DNA from: Leeuwenhoekiella polynyae
GTDB lineage: Bacteria; Bacteroidota; Bacteroidia; Flavobacteriales; Flavobacteriaceae
NCBI RefSeq assembly: GCF_004104075.1
Contig: NZ_QOVK01000030.1
Span: 1-43,463, forward strand
DNA length: 43,463 nucleotides
Direction: 5' to 3'
A model generated the notes under the pieces. That model was not told the DNA's origin. It did not search any database and worked only from the letters and a program-made list of their open reading frames with translations. Positions 17,577-26,138 of this stretch are shown here, piece after piece (position 1 is the stretch's first letter; the number at the start of each line of letters is the position of its first letter). The position numbers were made by a program, and so were the translations under genes.

Positions 17577-18275
17577 TTAAAGCAAACCTTCATCGGCAAA
17601 GCTAAAATACGCATTTTCGGTAATGATTAGATGGTCTAGCACTTTTATATCAAGACTTGCTGCTGCGGTTTTGAGTTTTACCGTGATATCTTTATCAGCC
17701 TGACTGGGACGTAAACTACCAGAAGGGTGATTATGTGCTAAAATTATAGATACCGCACCCGTCTCAAGAGCTTTGCGCAATACCAATCTCACATCAACTA
17801 AGGTGCCGGTCATTCCGCCTTTGCTAAGCTGGTGCATCGTCATCACTTTATTAGAGTTGTTAAGATATAAAATCCAAAATTCTTCGTGACCGAGTTCCCC
17901 CAGTATTGGGTTCAAAAGCTCATACACTGCATTACTGCCAGTGATTTTCTTAACGTCTTCGGTTCTCTCTGCTCGACGTCTGCGACCCAGTTCCATCGCT
18001 GCAGCAATCGTTATGGCTTTTGCTTCACCTACACCTTTAAATTCCATTAACTGAGATATACTCAACTTCCCTAAAGCCGTCAAGTTGTGTTCTGCGGAAG
18101 CTAAAATGCGTTTACTTAAACTCACCGCACTTTCATTGCGACTTCCTGAACCTATCAAAATCGCAATGAGCTCTGCATCGGTTAAAGTGTCTTTACCTTT
18201 TTGTAGTAATTTTTCTCTGGGTCGGTCATCTAAAGACCAATTTTTAATTGAAAAATGTTCGGTTTTATGCTCCAT
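17577..18275 (-). CDS. radC: RadC family protein (JAB/MPN domain)
   Basis: 232-residue RadC-like protein. An N-terminal helix-hairpin-helix region (LMEFKGVGEAKAITIAAAMELGRR, about 76-99) precedes an MPN/JAB metalloprotease-like domain with the motif HNHPSGSLRPSQAD: His181, His183 and Asp194 are candidate zinc ligands, and the upstream Glu is at 131 or 132 (GHEEFW). Despite the historical name, a direct DNA-repair role is unproven. Length and order are standard for chromosomal radC. It lies alone, divergent from the DUF1569-like gene, with 130 nt of unannotated sequence downstream. Confidence 0.92.
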   Translation of the reverse strand: MEHKTEHFSIKNWSLDDRPREKLLQKGKDTLTDAELIAILIGSGSRNESAVSLSKRILASAEHNLTALGKLSISQLMEFKGVGEAKAITIAAAMELGRRRRAERTEDVKKITGSNAVYELLNPILGELGHEEFWILYLNNSNKVMTMHQLSKGGMTGTLVDVRLVLRKALETGAVSIILAHNHPSGSLRPSQADKDITVKLKTAAASLDIKVLDHLIITENAYFSFADEGLL

Positions 18276-18410
18276 AAATATGAGTTGGGTTTAAGATCTC
18301 ATCAAAAGACCTTAATGATTGTATTTAATTAAACAGCTGTAAAGTAGCGTATTGAATTCTAAAGTTAAAAAAATGTACCTTTAAATCACATCTTTAAACT
18401 TTTAAAAAAC

Positions 18411-18854
18411 ATGAAAAGTCTTTTTGAATCAGACACTTACAACGCTATTCTAGAACGACTGGCTAATCTTTCTCCTGAAAGTACTGCCCAATGGGGAAAA
18501 ATGAATGTAGGGCAAATGCTCAATCATTGTCAAAAACCTTTGGAAATTGCTATTTATAATAAGGATTTTGGACTCAAATCTAATTTCCTAATTCGTTCTT
18601 TTTTCAAAAAGCCTATGTATGATGATAGTACATTCCGAAAAAATATGCCAACCCCAAAAAGATTTAAAGTATCTGAATTTAAAGATTTTTCTACTGAAAA
18701 AGAACGTTTAAAATCGCTTATCGAGTCATTCTACAGCCTGAAAAATAAAAAAGATTGGACACCGCATCCGGTTTTTGGAAACTTCACTCCAGAGCAATGG
18801 GGTAAAATGCAATACAAACATCTGGATCATCACTTTAGACAATTCGGAGTATGA
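18411..18854 (+). CDS. DUF1569 / DinB-like protein
   Basis: 147-residue small protein resembling the DUF1569 branch of the DinB/YfiT-like four-helix-bundle superfamily. Visible landmarks are WGKMNVGQMLNHCQKP (His at 34), HPVFGNFTPEQWGKM and the terminal HLDHHFRQFGV. The spaced histidines match the metal-binding positions of DinB-like proteins. The biochemical role is unknown; related proteins bind a divalent metal and some act as thiol-dependent transferases. The start is an ATG; upstream TACCTTTA (18376-18383) is one base off the -7 consensus. Its stop overlaps the start of the PaiB-like gene in ATGA, so the two are translationally coupled. Confidence 0.75.
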   Translation: MKSLFESDTYNAILERLANLSPESTAQWGKMNVGQMLNHCQKPLEIAIYNKDFGLKSNFLIRSFFKKPMYDDSTFRKNMPTPKRFKVSEFKDFSTEKERLKSLIESFYSLKNKKDWTPHPVFGNFTPEQWGKMQYKHLDHHFRQFGV

Positions 18855-19477
18855 GTTTATATCCACCTCAACACCATCAGGAATCTCAGTTTAAAAACGT
18901 TATCAAAACGATTGAAACATTTCCTCTGGCTCAGTTGATTTCAGTTTATGAAAACAAACCTATAATTACACATTTGCCATTAAGATATTCCAGAAATGAA
19001 AAGTTCGGGATGCTCAGCGGACATATAGATAACAACAATCCCCAACTCAAAAATTTAAAACAGGGAGTTACGTCTACAATTGTTTTTAATGGCCCTGACA
19101 CCTATATTTCACCCAGTATTTATAACACCAAACAGCTACCTACCTGGAATTATATCAAAGTACATTTAGAAGGAAAAGTAAACCGTATTTTAAGCAATGA
19201 TGAACTTAAAATGGAAATGATAGAACTCACCAAATTTCTTGAGGGCTCTGATCAAAAATATATTCTAGAAAAAGAAGACCCACGGATGGAAGCCTTTGTA
19301 AATTATGTTACCGGTTTTGAACTAGAAATAACAGCCTGGGAAGGTAAATTTAAATTATCGCAAGACAAAAATAAAAAAGATCAAACCGCTGCTAAACAAG
19401 CGCTTACAACAAATTATACAGACGTCATTCCTATATATCTAGATTCGGTCTATACGAACCACATAAAAAAGGGCTAG
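18851..19477 (+). CDS. paiB: FMN-binding negative transcriptional regulator, PaiB-like
   Basis: 208-residue protein of the PaiB/FMN-binding split-barrel family. The opening MSLYPPQHHQESQ resembles the YxPxxF start of PaiB proteins. The core has ITHLPLRY, MLSGHIDNNNPQLKNL, FNGPDTYISPSIY and LPTWNYIKVHLEG (PTWNY-type motif of this family). The C-terminal helix region contains ITAWEGKFKLSQDKNKKDQ. Bacillus PaiB was described as a repressor of protease and sporulation genes, but many homologues are probably flavin-binding enzymes, so regulator is a family label here. The stop codon shares a CTAG palindrome with the convergent mpl stop. Confidence 0.82.
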   Translation: MSLYPPQHHQESQFKNVIKTIETFPLAQLISVYENKPIITHLPLRYSRNEKFGMLSGHIDNNNPQLKNLKQGVTSTIVFNGPDTYISPSIYNTKQLPTWNYIKVHLEGKVNRILSNDELKMEMIELTKFLEGSDQKYILEKEDPRMEAFVNYVTGFELEITAWEGKFKLSQDKNKKDQTAAKQALTTNYTDVIPIYLDSVYTNHIKKG

Positions 19478-20826
19478 AGCATATTTTGCACACTATCAAA
19501 ATCTAACCCACCATAATTACCACTACTCATAAGCAACAACACAGAATTTTTGAATTCCTGCTCGTTTAGATAATTTTTAAAATCAGCGGAATCTGTAAAA
19601 ACAATAAGATCCTCACGCTCAAAAGCTGCTGCTATTTGCTCTTTACTGATCGCATCGAGTTTTTTTACCGCAACTGCTTCCGGTGAATAAAAAACCACCG
19701 CTTCTTCAGCAGCGTCTAAAGCTCCTTTATATCCTTTTATAAATTCGGCGTTAAGGCTACTGTAGGTATGTAATTCTAAGCAAGCAATAAGTTTACGATC
19801 TGGAAATTGATTCTTAACTGCTTGGGTAGTTGCCTCTACTTTACTAGGTGAGTGTGCAAAATCTTTGAAGGCAATATTATCAGCGGTCTCCCCTATTTTT
19901 TCCAGACGTTTTGCCGCCCCTTCAAAACTGGCGATTGCCTCGTAGAAATCATCTTCATCAACACCCATATGCTGACAAATCCATTTTGCGCCGGCAAGAT
20001 TACTCAGGTTATGCTTTCCGAAAACAGATATTGGCATGGGGCCCTCTGGAGTTTCTAACAGCGTTTCTCCATTCTCAATCGTATATTCTGGTGTGGTGTA
20101 AGGATGCTTTCTGGTGGGAGCTGTAGCAGCTTCAGCAATGCGTTTGACCTCAGCATCTTCTTCATTATAAACTAAAATTCCGCCTCGCGAAATAGAGTCT
20201 GCAAAGATCTCAAACTGCTCAACATAATTCTCGTAAGTTGGAAACACATTCACATGATCCCAGGCAATGCCACTTATCAAAGCAATGTTAGGTTTATATA
20301 AATGGAATTTGGGCCTGCGGTCTATTGGTGAAGAGAGATACTCATCACCTTCAAGTAATATAAAATCATTCTCTTCAGTTAAATGAACCATTGTCTCAAA
20401 ACCCGGTAACTGGGCACCAATCATAAAATCAACTTCGCGATCGTGGTAATGCAACACGTGCAAAATCATCGATGTAATTGTGGTCTTACCGTGAGAACCG
20501 CCAATTACAACTCGGGTTTTTTCTTTAGACTGCTCGTATAAAAACTCCGGATAACTGTAGATTTTGAGTCCGAGTTCTTGGGCTTTCAGCAATTCTGAAT
20601 TGTCAGGCTTTGCGTGCATTCCTAGAATAACAGCATCCAAATTCTTTTCAATTTTATCAGGAAACCAACCTAATTCTTTCGGCAACAAATCATAGTTTGC
20701 TAGACGAGATTTAGAAGGTTCAAAAATGGCGTCATCACTTCCACTTACCTGATATCCTTTGTGATGTAATGCTAAAGCCAGATTGTGCATAGCGCTACCG
20801 CCAATTGCTATAAAATGTACACGCAT
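19474..20826 (-). CDS. mpl: UDP-N-acetylmuramate:tripeptide ligase, Mpl-like (Mur ligase family)
   Basis: 450-residue Mur ligase most like Mpl, which attaches recycled L-Ala-gamma-D-Glu-meso-DAP tripeptide to UDP-MurNAc. The N-terminal Rossmann-like UDP-binding domain starts VHFIAIGGSAMHNLA. The central ATPase domain has P-loop GGSHGKTTITSM (109-120), LEGDEYLSSP and SGIAWDHVNVFPTYENY. The C-terminal domain has DFAHSPSKVEAT in place of the DYAHHPTE of MurC. IGGSAMHNLA and the DEYxSSP region favour Mpl over MurC, which acts on L-alanine. The start codon is the first ATG. An alternative label, MurC-like ligase, cannot be excluded by eye. Confidence 0.85.
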   Translation of the reverse strand: MRVHFIAIGGSAMHNLALALHHKGYQVSGSDDAIFEPSKSRLANYDLLPKELGWFPDKIEKNLDAVILGMHAKPDNSELLKAQELGLKIYSYPEFLYEQSKEKTRVVIGGSHGKTTITSMILHVLHYHDREVDFMIGAQLPGFETMVHLTEENDFILLEGDEYLSSPIDRRPKFHLYKPNIALISGIAWDHVNVFPTYENYVEQFEIFADSISRGGILVYNEEDAEVKRIAEAATAPTRKHPYTTPEYTIENGETLLETPEGPMPISVFGKHNLSNLAGAKWICQHMGVDEDDFYEAIASFEGAAKRLEKIGETADNIAFKDFAHSPSKVEATTQAVKNQFPDRKLIACLELHTYSSLNAEFIKGYKGALDAAEEAVVFYSPEAVAVKKLDAISKEQIAAAFEREDLIVFTDSADFKNYLNEQEFKNSVLLLMSSGNYGGLDFDSVQNML

Positions 20827-20903
20827 AGTCTGTAATTGCTGTTAAAATAGAAAACGCAAGTTAAGAAATCAACGGCATCAAAAGCGACCGAAATATAAGT
20901 ATT

Positions 20904-21863
20904 CTATAATTTAGAAATACGTTCTTTTTCCTCTAAAGCTTGCTCAAAATCAGGCTTATCGGTAAGAGCCAGATTGATGTAGTGAATTGCGCGAGTCTTA
21001 TCGCCTCTATTTTTATAGATTTGAGCCATACGATAATGTGCCCAACTAACCGGCACCCCGTCTTTTACAGAATGGTTTTCGATATAATGCTTAAGACTTG
21101 CCAATCCTAAATCGGGCTCGATATTAAATTCTGCAGCAATTTTACCTATCTGATAATTGATCTGGTTACGCTTGTGAAGTTTTAGACTAGAAGCTGCTGT
21201 ATCTAAAGCTTTTTTAGGTTCATTCTTTTTCTCATACAGATTAATTAGCTTTTCATAAGTGGTGGGAGACCCTCCCACTTCAATAGCCTTTTTATAAAGT
21301 GCTTCTGCATTTTTCATGTCCTTCTTATATTCGGCTACATAGCCTCTTGCGATATAACCATCTACCGGAGATATATTTTGAAGTTCCATCGCATAAGCTT
21401 CAGCTTTTTTCTCGCTCCCACCGATGATTCCCGGAAGCTGAAGGTATAATTCTACAAGCGCCCAGCGTGTTTCTATATGTCTAGGATCTAATTCTGCAGC
21501 ACGGGTAAAATGTTTTTTGATATCGTCTATATAAGTAAGCGCACGCAATTTGCTAATATTTAAAGCTTTCATACCCAAAGCTCCCCCATATTTGAAATTA
21601 AAATTAGCACTAGAAGGATTCTCTTCTAAAAGCTCCTCATAATATGTTATAGCATCGTCCCAATTCTCTCTGTAAGAAGCTATATCACCCAGATATTCAC
21701 GCGTTTTAGCATCATTAGGATGTTGTTTTAAGTAAGCTAAAAATATAGGCTTAGCCTTATCAAAATTTTCAGCTTTAAAATATCCTTCAGCTTTTTGAAA
21801 ATCTGTTTTTTGAGCAAATACTGTTGCTGAAAAAAGTAGAAAAAAAAGAATTCTTAAATGCAT
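20904..21863 (-). CDS. Tetratricopeptide-repeat secreted protein
   Basis: 319-residue TPR protein with a cleavable signal peptide (MHLRILFFLLFSATVFAQ), so periplasmic or outer-membrane associated. Repeats run from about residue 22 to the C-terminus: AEGYFKAENFDKAKPIFLAY, DDAITYYEELLEENPSSANFNF, FTRAAELDPRHIETRWALVEL, KNAEALYKKAIEVGGSPTTYE, TRAIHYINLALTDKPDFEQAL. There is no catalytic domain; a scaffolding or assembly role is the usual inference. TAGATTTG at 21880-21887 on the same strand is a good -7 box, giving a leader of about 10 nt. 77 nt separate it from mpl downstream, with no clear terminator. Confidence 0.82.
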   Translation of the reverse strand: MHLRILFFLLFSATVFAQKTDFQKAEGYFKAENFDKAKPIFLAYLKQHPNDAKTREYLGDIASYRENWDDAITYYEELLEENPSSANFNFKYGGALGMKALNISKLRALTYIDDIKKHFTRAAELDPRHIETRWALVELYLQLPGIIGGSEKKAEAYAMELQNISPVDGYIARGYVAEYKKDMKNAEALYKKAIEVGGSPTTYEKLINLYEKKNEPKKALDTAASSLKLHKRNQINYQIGKIAAEFNIEPDLGLASLKHYIENHSVKDGVPVSWAHYRMAQIYKNRGDKTRAIHYINLALTDKPDFEQALEEKERISKL

Positions 21864-21879
21864 ATCTGGTTGTTTGAGT

Positions 21880-21887
21880 CAAATCTA
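21880..21887 (-). promoter_or_regulatory. -7 promoter box of the TPR gene
   Basis: Read on the minus strand this is TAGATTTG, an exact TAnnTTTG match 16 nt upstream of the ATG at 21863. Confidence 0.5.
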
Positions 21888-21933
21888 AACAAAAAGCAGA
21901 CCACTATAATAAATGAATCTTGAAACTGAACTA

Positions 21934-22458
21934 TTATTTCTCAGGTGGAAATTCTGAGAATACTTTTTGAACGATTTTAGTAAAATACGCTACCCGATCC
22001 TGAGGATTCGTATTTACGGCAACATTACTATCGCTAACAGCCTGCCAGACTAACATATCCTTACGTGCATCAACCAAATCAAACGTGATGGTCTGATAGT
22101 CTTTTCTTCCGCCTAGCGGAATACCGGCACCTACACTTACTCCGCCTCCATAACTACCTCCTCCAACTCCTATTCCCACTGAATTTTGAGGTGCAGCGTC
22201 ATACTGTTCTACTACAATATTGATGAGTAAATCTGGAGTTTCAGATTTTGAAAATCCATTTGCTTGCATCACAAGATCAGTTGCATCCATAAGGCGATTA
22301 TCGTCAAGCTGGCTCATACCAGTTTGCATTTCGCCTATGTAGTTATAAGTCTTGTAGGTTGTGAAATCTATCTGCTCATCATAGTCATAAGCCACTTTGG
22401 TACTTCCGCAAGAGAAAAGTGTAGCTGTAAGGACTAAAAATAAAAAATGCTTCATCAT
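21934..22458 (-). CDS. DUF4136 domain lipoprotein
   Basis: 174-residue lipoprotein with lipobox Cys17 (LFSC) followed by GSTKVAYDYDEQIDFTTYKTYNY, the characteristic DUF4136 opening (Y-D-x5-F-x-x-Y-x-T-Y). A glycine-rich stretch in the middle (about 92-115, VGIGVGGGSYGGGVSVGAG) and the closing AVSDSNVAVNTNPQDR ... IVQKVFSEFPP also fit the family. DUF4136 proteins are outer-membrane or periplasmic lipoproteins of unknown function. Tandem ATGs (22456, 22453) are alternative starts. It lies 68 nt downstream of obgE and 70 nt upstream of the TPR gene, which has its own promoter-like box. Confidence 0.82.
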   Translation of the reverse strand: MMKHFLFLVLTATLFSCGSTKVAYDYDEQIDFTTYKTYNYIGEMQTGMSQLDDNRLMDATDLVMQANGFSKSETPDLLINIVVEQYDAAPQNSVGIGVGGGSYGGGVSVGAGIPLGGRKDYQTITFDLVDARKDMLVWQAVSDSNVAVNTNPQDRVAYFTKIVQKVFSEFPPEK

Positions 22459-22526
22459 ATCTTTTCTTTTAAAAATAGATAAAATGAAGCACCTTAAGAG
22501 TCAATAAAATCCTAAAATAAGGAAAG

Positions 22527-23540
22527 TTATTCTTGTACTGCAGGACGATTAAGCATCGCCCACAAGCGATCTTTTAATTGCGTAAGACCTTGCTGAGCCA
22601 CAGACGAAATAAACAAATACTCAACGGGTAAATTCTTGTCTAGTTCGGTTTTAAGCTCTGCTTTTAACTCGTCATCAAGCATATCGCATTTTGTGATAGC
22701 TATTAGTTTGTCTTTATCTAATAATTCCGGATTATATTTCTCGAGTTCGCGCAATAAAATCTGATACTGTTCAGACACGTCAGGTGCATCTGCAGGAATC
22801 ATAAATAGCAAGGTTGAATTGCGCTCTATATGCCTAAGGAAACGGTAACCAAGTCCTTTACCTTCAGCAGCACCTTCAATAATCCCGGGAATATCTGCAA
22901 TTACAAAGGTTTGAAAATCTCTGTACTGAACGATTCCTAAATTAGGTTTTAGCGTTGTAAACTCGTAATTCGCAATCTTAGGTTTTGCTGCTGTGATTAC
23001 AGAAAGTAAAGTCGACTTCCCTGCATTAGGAAAACCTACTAATCCTACATCTGCAAGAACCTTAAGCTCTAACGTCACATCAACCTCTTTACCTCCTATA
23101 CCGGGTTGTGCATAGCGAGGCGTTTGATTTGTAGAAGTCTTAAAATGTGAATTTCCTAAGCCTCCCATACCACCTTCTGCAATGATATACTCTTGCCCTT
23201 CTTCGGTGATCTCTTTAAGTATTTCCTGAGTTTCAGTATCACGTATTACGGTTCCCAGTGGCACATCTACATACATATCTTCACCATCTGCACCGGTACT
23301 TGTTTGTTTACTACCATTCCCTCCGTGGCCAGCTTTGATGTGTCTTTTAAACTTAAGGTGTAACAACGTCCACAAATTAGGGTTTGCACGTGCAATAATA
23401 TGTCCTCCTCGACCACCATCTCCACCATCAGGCCCACCTTTTGTGACGAATTTCTCGCGTCTCAAATGGGCAGAACCTGAACCTCCTTTTCCTGAAGACA
23501 CATGCATTTTTACGTAATCAACAAAATTTCCTTCGGTCAT
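22527..23540 (-). CDS. obgE: Obg family GTPase (CgtA)
   Basis: 337-residue Obg GTPase, involved in late 50S ribosome assembly and stringent-type signalling. The glycine-rich Obg fold covers about 1-158 ([33 protein letters not shown]). The G domain has G1 [10 protein letters not shown]3 DIPGI, G4 TKCD and G5 SSVAQQG. G4 is TKxD rather than NKxD. The C-terminal OCT/TGS-like extension of many Obg proteins is absent. I place the start at ATG 23540 ([12 protein letters not shown]). A longer reading from a TTG at 23570 would add ten residues and run through the promoter box, and is unlikely. Confidence 0.94.
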   Translation of the reverse strand: MTEGNFVDYVKMHVSSGKGGSGSAHLRREKFVTKGGPDGGDGGRGGHIIARANPNLWTLLHLKFKRHIKAGHGGNGSKQTSTGADGEDMYVDVPLGTVIRDTETQEILKEITEEGQEYIIAEGGMGGLGNSHFKTSTNQTPRYAQPGIGGKEVDVTLELKVLADVGLVGFPNAGKSTLLSVITAAKPKIANYEFTTLKPNLGIVQYRDFQTFVIADIPGIIEGAAEGKGLGYRFLRHIERNSTLLFMIPADAPDVSEQYQILLRELEKYNPELLDKDKLIAITKCDMLDDELKAELKTELDKNLPVEYLFISSVAQQGLTQLKDRLWAMLNRPAVQE

Positions 23541-23567
23541 TTTCTGTTTATTGTTTAATTCAAAATA

Positions 23568-23575
23568 CAAAAATA
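23568..23575 (-). promoter_or_regulatory. -7 promoter box of obgE
   Basis: On the minus strand this reads TATTTTTG, an exact TAnnTTTG match, with about 20 nt of leader before ATG 23540. It overlaps the T-rich tail of the upstream hpt-adk terminator. Confidence 0.55.
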
Positions 23576-23600
23576 AACCGCTCTTGACAAAAGCGGTTTA
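23574..23600 (-). terminator. Terminator of the hpt-adk gene
   Basis: Stem TAAACCGCT (23574-23582) pairs with AGCGGTTTA (23592-23600) around a 9-nt loop. On the minus strand it is followed by ATTTTTG. It lies 26 nt beyond the hpt-adk stop and directly before obgE. Confidence 0.85.
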
Positions 23601-23625
23601 TAATCAACTTTATGTTATTTAGCCT

Positions 23626-24732
23626 TTAAAGCTTATCTATAACTGAGCTTAAACGTGCAGTGATCTCATTGATTTCACCTACACCGTCCACTCCGTAATA
23701 TTTATCTTGTTTCTGGTAATAGCCTTTTAAAATAGCGGTCTCCTCATAATAAACCTTGATACGATTGCGTATCACAGCCTCGTCTGCATCATCTTTTCTA
23801 CCAGAAGTTTTTCCGCGCTCTAACAAACGCTTTACTAAAATCTCATCATCTACTTCTAGGGCAATCATTGCTGCGACCTGAGTTCCTTTCTCTTCTAAAA
23901 GCACATCTAAAGCTTCAGCCTGTGCAGTAGTTCTTGGGAACCCGTCAAAAATAAATCCGTTAGCATCTGGTGCTTTATCTACTTCAGCACTAAGCATATC
24001 AATGGTAACCGTATCTGGCACCAACTGACCTTTATCAATATATGATTTTGCCAGAGTACCCAATTCGGTAGTATTTTTAATATTGTATCTAAAAACATCT
24101 CCCGTAGAAATATGAATTAGATTGTATTTTTCTTTTAAAAAAGAGGCTTGTGTACCCTTACCTGCTCCCGGAGGGCCGAACAATACCAGATTTGTCATTT
24201 TTGTGGTTTTAAGTTTATAAATCGCATTGAGGTTACGCCCCAAGCCGTTATAATCTAAGCCATAACCTACGATAAAATCATTAGGAATTTCAAGGCCTAC
24301 GTAATGTATTTTGTATTCTTTTGTATACGAACCGGGTTTAAAAAACAAACTCGCAATGCGGTATTTGTTAACTCCGGCACTTACCATCATTTGCGTGATT
24401 TTCTCAATGGTATTGCCGCTATCTACAATATCTTCAATAACAATAACCTCACGCTCTTCAAGATCTGCTTCAAGCGGAATATGTGTTTGCACATGCCCTG
24501 TACTTGCCGTACCATCGTAAGAACTCATCTTGATGAATTCTATCTCACAATCCCCTTCAAAACGGCTTAGAAGTTCTGTTGCAAATTTGTAAGCCCCGTT
24601 GAGTACTACCAAAAAAACAGGTCGCTTATCTTTAAAGTCTCTGTTGATGGCTAACGCAACCTCATCTATTGAATGGAGTACTTCTTTTTCAGAAATATAC
24701 TCTTGAAACTGGAGTCCGTTTAATGTAATCAT
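23626..24732 (-). CDS. adk: Bifunctional hypoxanthine phosphoribosyltransferase / adenylate kinase fusion
   Basis: 368-residue fusion. Residues about 1-176 are a type I phosphoribosyltransferase (Hpt-like): LNGAYKF at 44-50, and PRPP-loop VIVIEDIVDSGNT at 96-108. Residues 179-368 are adenylate kinase: P-loop GPPGAGKGT at 186-194, STGDVFR, FDGFPRTTAQA, and a short LID (RGKTSGRKDDADE) without the zinc cysteines. The first half salvages hypoxanthine/guanine to IMP/GMP; the second balances ATP, ADP and AMP. The Met at the junction (MTNLVLFGPPG) could allow internal initiation of a free Adk. To my knowledge this fusion recurs in flavobacteria. TATCTTTG at 24764-24771 is a good upstream -7 box. Confidence 0.93.
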   Translation of the reverse strand: MITLNGLQFQEYISEKEVLHSIDEVALAINRDFKDKRPVFLVVLNGAYKFATELLSRFEGDCEIEFIKMSSYDGTASTGHVQTHIPLEADLEEREVIVIEDIVDSGNTIEKITQMMVSAGVNKYRIASLFFKPGSYTKEYKIHYVGLEIPNDFIVGYGLDYNGLGRNLNAIYKLKTTKMTNLVLFGPPGAGKGTQASFLKEKYNLIHISTGDVFRYNIKNTTELGTLAKSYIDKGQLVPDTVTIDMLSAEVDKAPDANGFIFDGFPRTTAQAEALDVLLEEKGTQVAAMIALEVDDEILVKRLLERGKTSGRKDDADEAVIRNRIKVYYEETAILKGYYQKQDKYYGVDGVGEINEITARLSSVIDKL

Positions 24733-24763
24733 GATTGGTGTGGTAGTCGTTTAAACTAAGCCG

Positions 24764-24771
24764 CAAAGATA
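24764..24771 (-). promoter_or_regulatory. -7 promoter box of hpt-adk
   Basis: Minus-strand TATCTTTG, an exact TAnnTTTG match 31 nt before the hpt-adk start. It lies in the 242-nt divergent region shared with purK. Confidence 0.55.
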
Positions 24772-24894
24772 CATATTGTTAATGAATATCATTGTGAGCC
24801 TCTTTCAATTACACAAGGAAGCTCAAAATAAAAATCTACTGGGTTTAAATCGAAGTATTTCGGTAAGCGCTTCGGCAATCTGTATGTAAAAAGT

Positions 24895-24902
24895 TACTTT
24901 TG
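24895..24902 (+). promoter_or_regulatory. -7 promoter box of purK-purE
   Basis: TACTTTTG, an exact TAnnTTTG match, leaving an untranslated leader of about 65 nt before purK. The leader contains the short dyad CTCGA-N3-TCGAG. No purine-riboswitch fold was recognised. Confidence 0.45.
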
Positions 24903-24974
24903 TAAGATAAATTCTAGACGATTAACCCCTGATTATTTAAATCTCGAGTATCGAGTAAAAAAGACACTATTTTA

Positions 24975-26132
24975 ATGACATCTTATTTTTCTTCAGATTT
25001 TAAACTTGCCATTCTAGGCGGTGGTCAACTGGGCAAAATGCTCCTTTACGAAACACGCAAATTTGATATTCAAACTCTCGTTTTAGATCCCAATCCTGAA
25101 GCTCCTTCTCGACTTGCTGCAAATTATTTTGAGCAGGGAGATTTGATGGACTTTGATACAGTTTACAATTTTGGAAAACAAGCAGATGTGGTAACTTTTG
25201 AGATCGAAGCTGTAAACGTAGATGCGCTTGAAAAACTGGAAGCAGACGGAATCAAGGTTTACCCCAGTCCACAAACTTTGCGCAAGATTCAGGATAAAGG
25301 AATTCAAAAAGATTTTTATACTGAAAAAAATACACCTACGGCCCCTTACAAACACTTTGCAAAACTAGAAGACTTGAAGCTTGCTATTACTGCAAATCAA
25401 ACGAGTTTTCCTTTTGTATGGAAAAGCTGTCGAGGGGGTTATGACGGTAAAGGAGTTCAAGTTGTGCGCTCACAAGCGGATCTTGAAAAACTTGTGGATA
25501 CACCTTGTATTGCAGAAGATATGATCCCGTTTAAAAATGAACTGGCTGTTATTGTTGTTCGTAATCCCAAAGGCGAAGTAAAAAGTTATCCGGTTGTAGA
25601 AATGGAATTTCATCCCGAAGCCAATCAGGTTGAATATGTGATTTGCCCGGCCCGAGTAGACGATAAAGTTGCCGCAAAAGCACGAGAAGTTGCCACTCAG
25701 GTTTCTGAAGCTTTTGAACATGTAGGTTTGCTAGCTGTTGAGCTGTTTCAGACCGAAGACGATCAGATTCTGGTTAACGAAGTGGCTCCAAGACCTCACA
25801 ACAGTGGTCACTACAGCATAGAAGGAAGTTATACCAATCAATTTGAGCAACATTTACGTGCGATCTTAGACCTTCCGCTAGGAGAAACCGAAAGTAAAAT
25901 TGGTGCTGTAATGGTTAATCTTGTAGGTGAAGAAGGCTTTACAGGAGACGTCTTCTATGAGAAAATCGAAAATATTTTGGCGCTTAAAGGCGTTACTCCA
26001 CATATATACGGAAAGCGCGAGACCAGACCCTTTAGAAAAATGGGGCACGTGACCATAGTGAACAGTGACTTAAGTGAAGCACGTAAAATCGCTGAAGAAG
26101 TTAAAAAAACAATACGAGTAATTACAAAATAA
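24975..26132 (+). CDS. purK: 5-(carboxyamino)imidazole ribonucleotide synthase
   Basis: 385-residue ATP-grasp enzyme converting AIR, bicarbonate and ATP to N5-CAIR in de novo purine synthesis. The N-terminal nucleotide-fold motif is LAILGGGQLGKML. ATP-grasp landmarks include FPFVWKSCRGGYDGKGVQVV, FKNELAVIVVRN and the metal-binding stretch LLAVELFQTEDDQILVNEVAPRPHNSGHYSIEG. The C-terminal domain ends HIYGKRETRPFRKMGHVTIV. Length and motif order are normal. It is the first gene of a purK-purE operon; purE starts 6 nt after the stop. Confidence 0.96.
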   Translation: MTSYFSSDFKLAILGGGQLGKMLLYETRKFDIQTLVLDPNPEAPSRLAANYFEQGDLMDFDTVYNFGKQADVVTFEIEAVNVDALEKLEADGIKVYPSPQTLRKIQDKGIQKDFYTEKNTPTAPYKHFAKLEDLKLAITANQTSFPFVWKSCRGGYDGKGVQVVRSQADLEKLVDTPCIAEDMIPFKNELAVIVVRNPKGEVKSYPVVEMEFHPEANQVEYVICPARVDDKVAAKAREVATQVSEAFEHVGLLAVELFQTEDDQILVNEVAPRPHNSGHYSIEGSYTNQFEQHLRAILDLPLGETESKIGAVMVNLVGEEGFTGDVFYEKIENILALKGVTPHIYGKRETRPFRKMGHVTIVNSDLSEARKIAEEVKKTIRVITK

Positions 26133-26138
26133 AAAACA

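Noticed and set aside
23541-23570. TTG-initiated extension of ObgE
   Set aside because: It adds residues unlike Obg starts and covers the leader and promoter box.
24304-24570. Plus-strand frames antisense to hpt-adk
   Set aside because: They lie opposite highly conserved phosphoribosyltransferase codons and have no recognisable content.
24733-24974. Possible purine-responsive riboswitch or PurR-type site between hpt-adk and purK
   Set aside because: The short dyads (CGAAG-N14-CTTCG, CTCGA-N3-TCGAG) do not form a recognisable purine aptamer or known operator.
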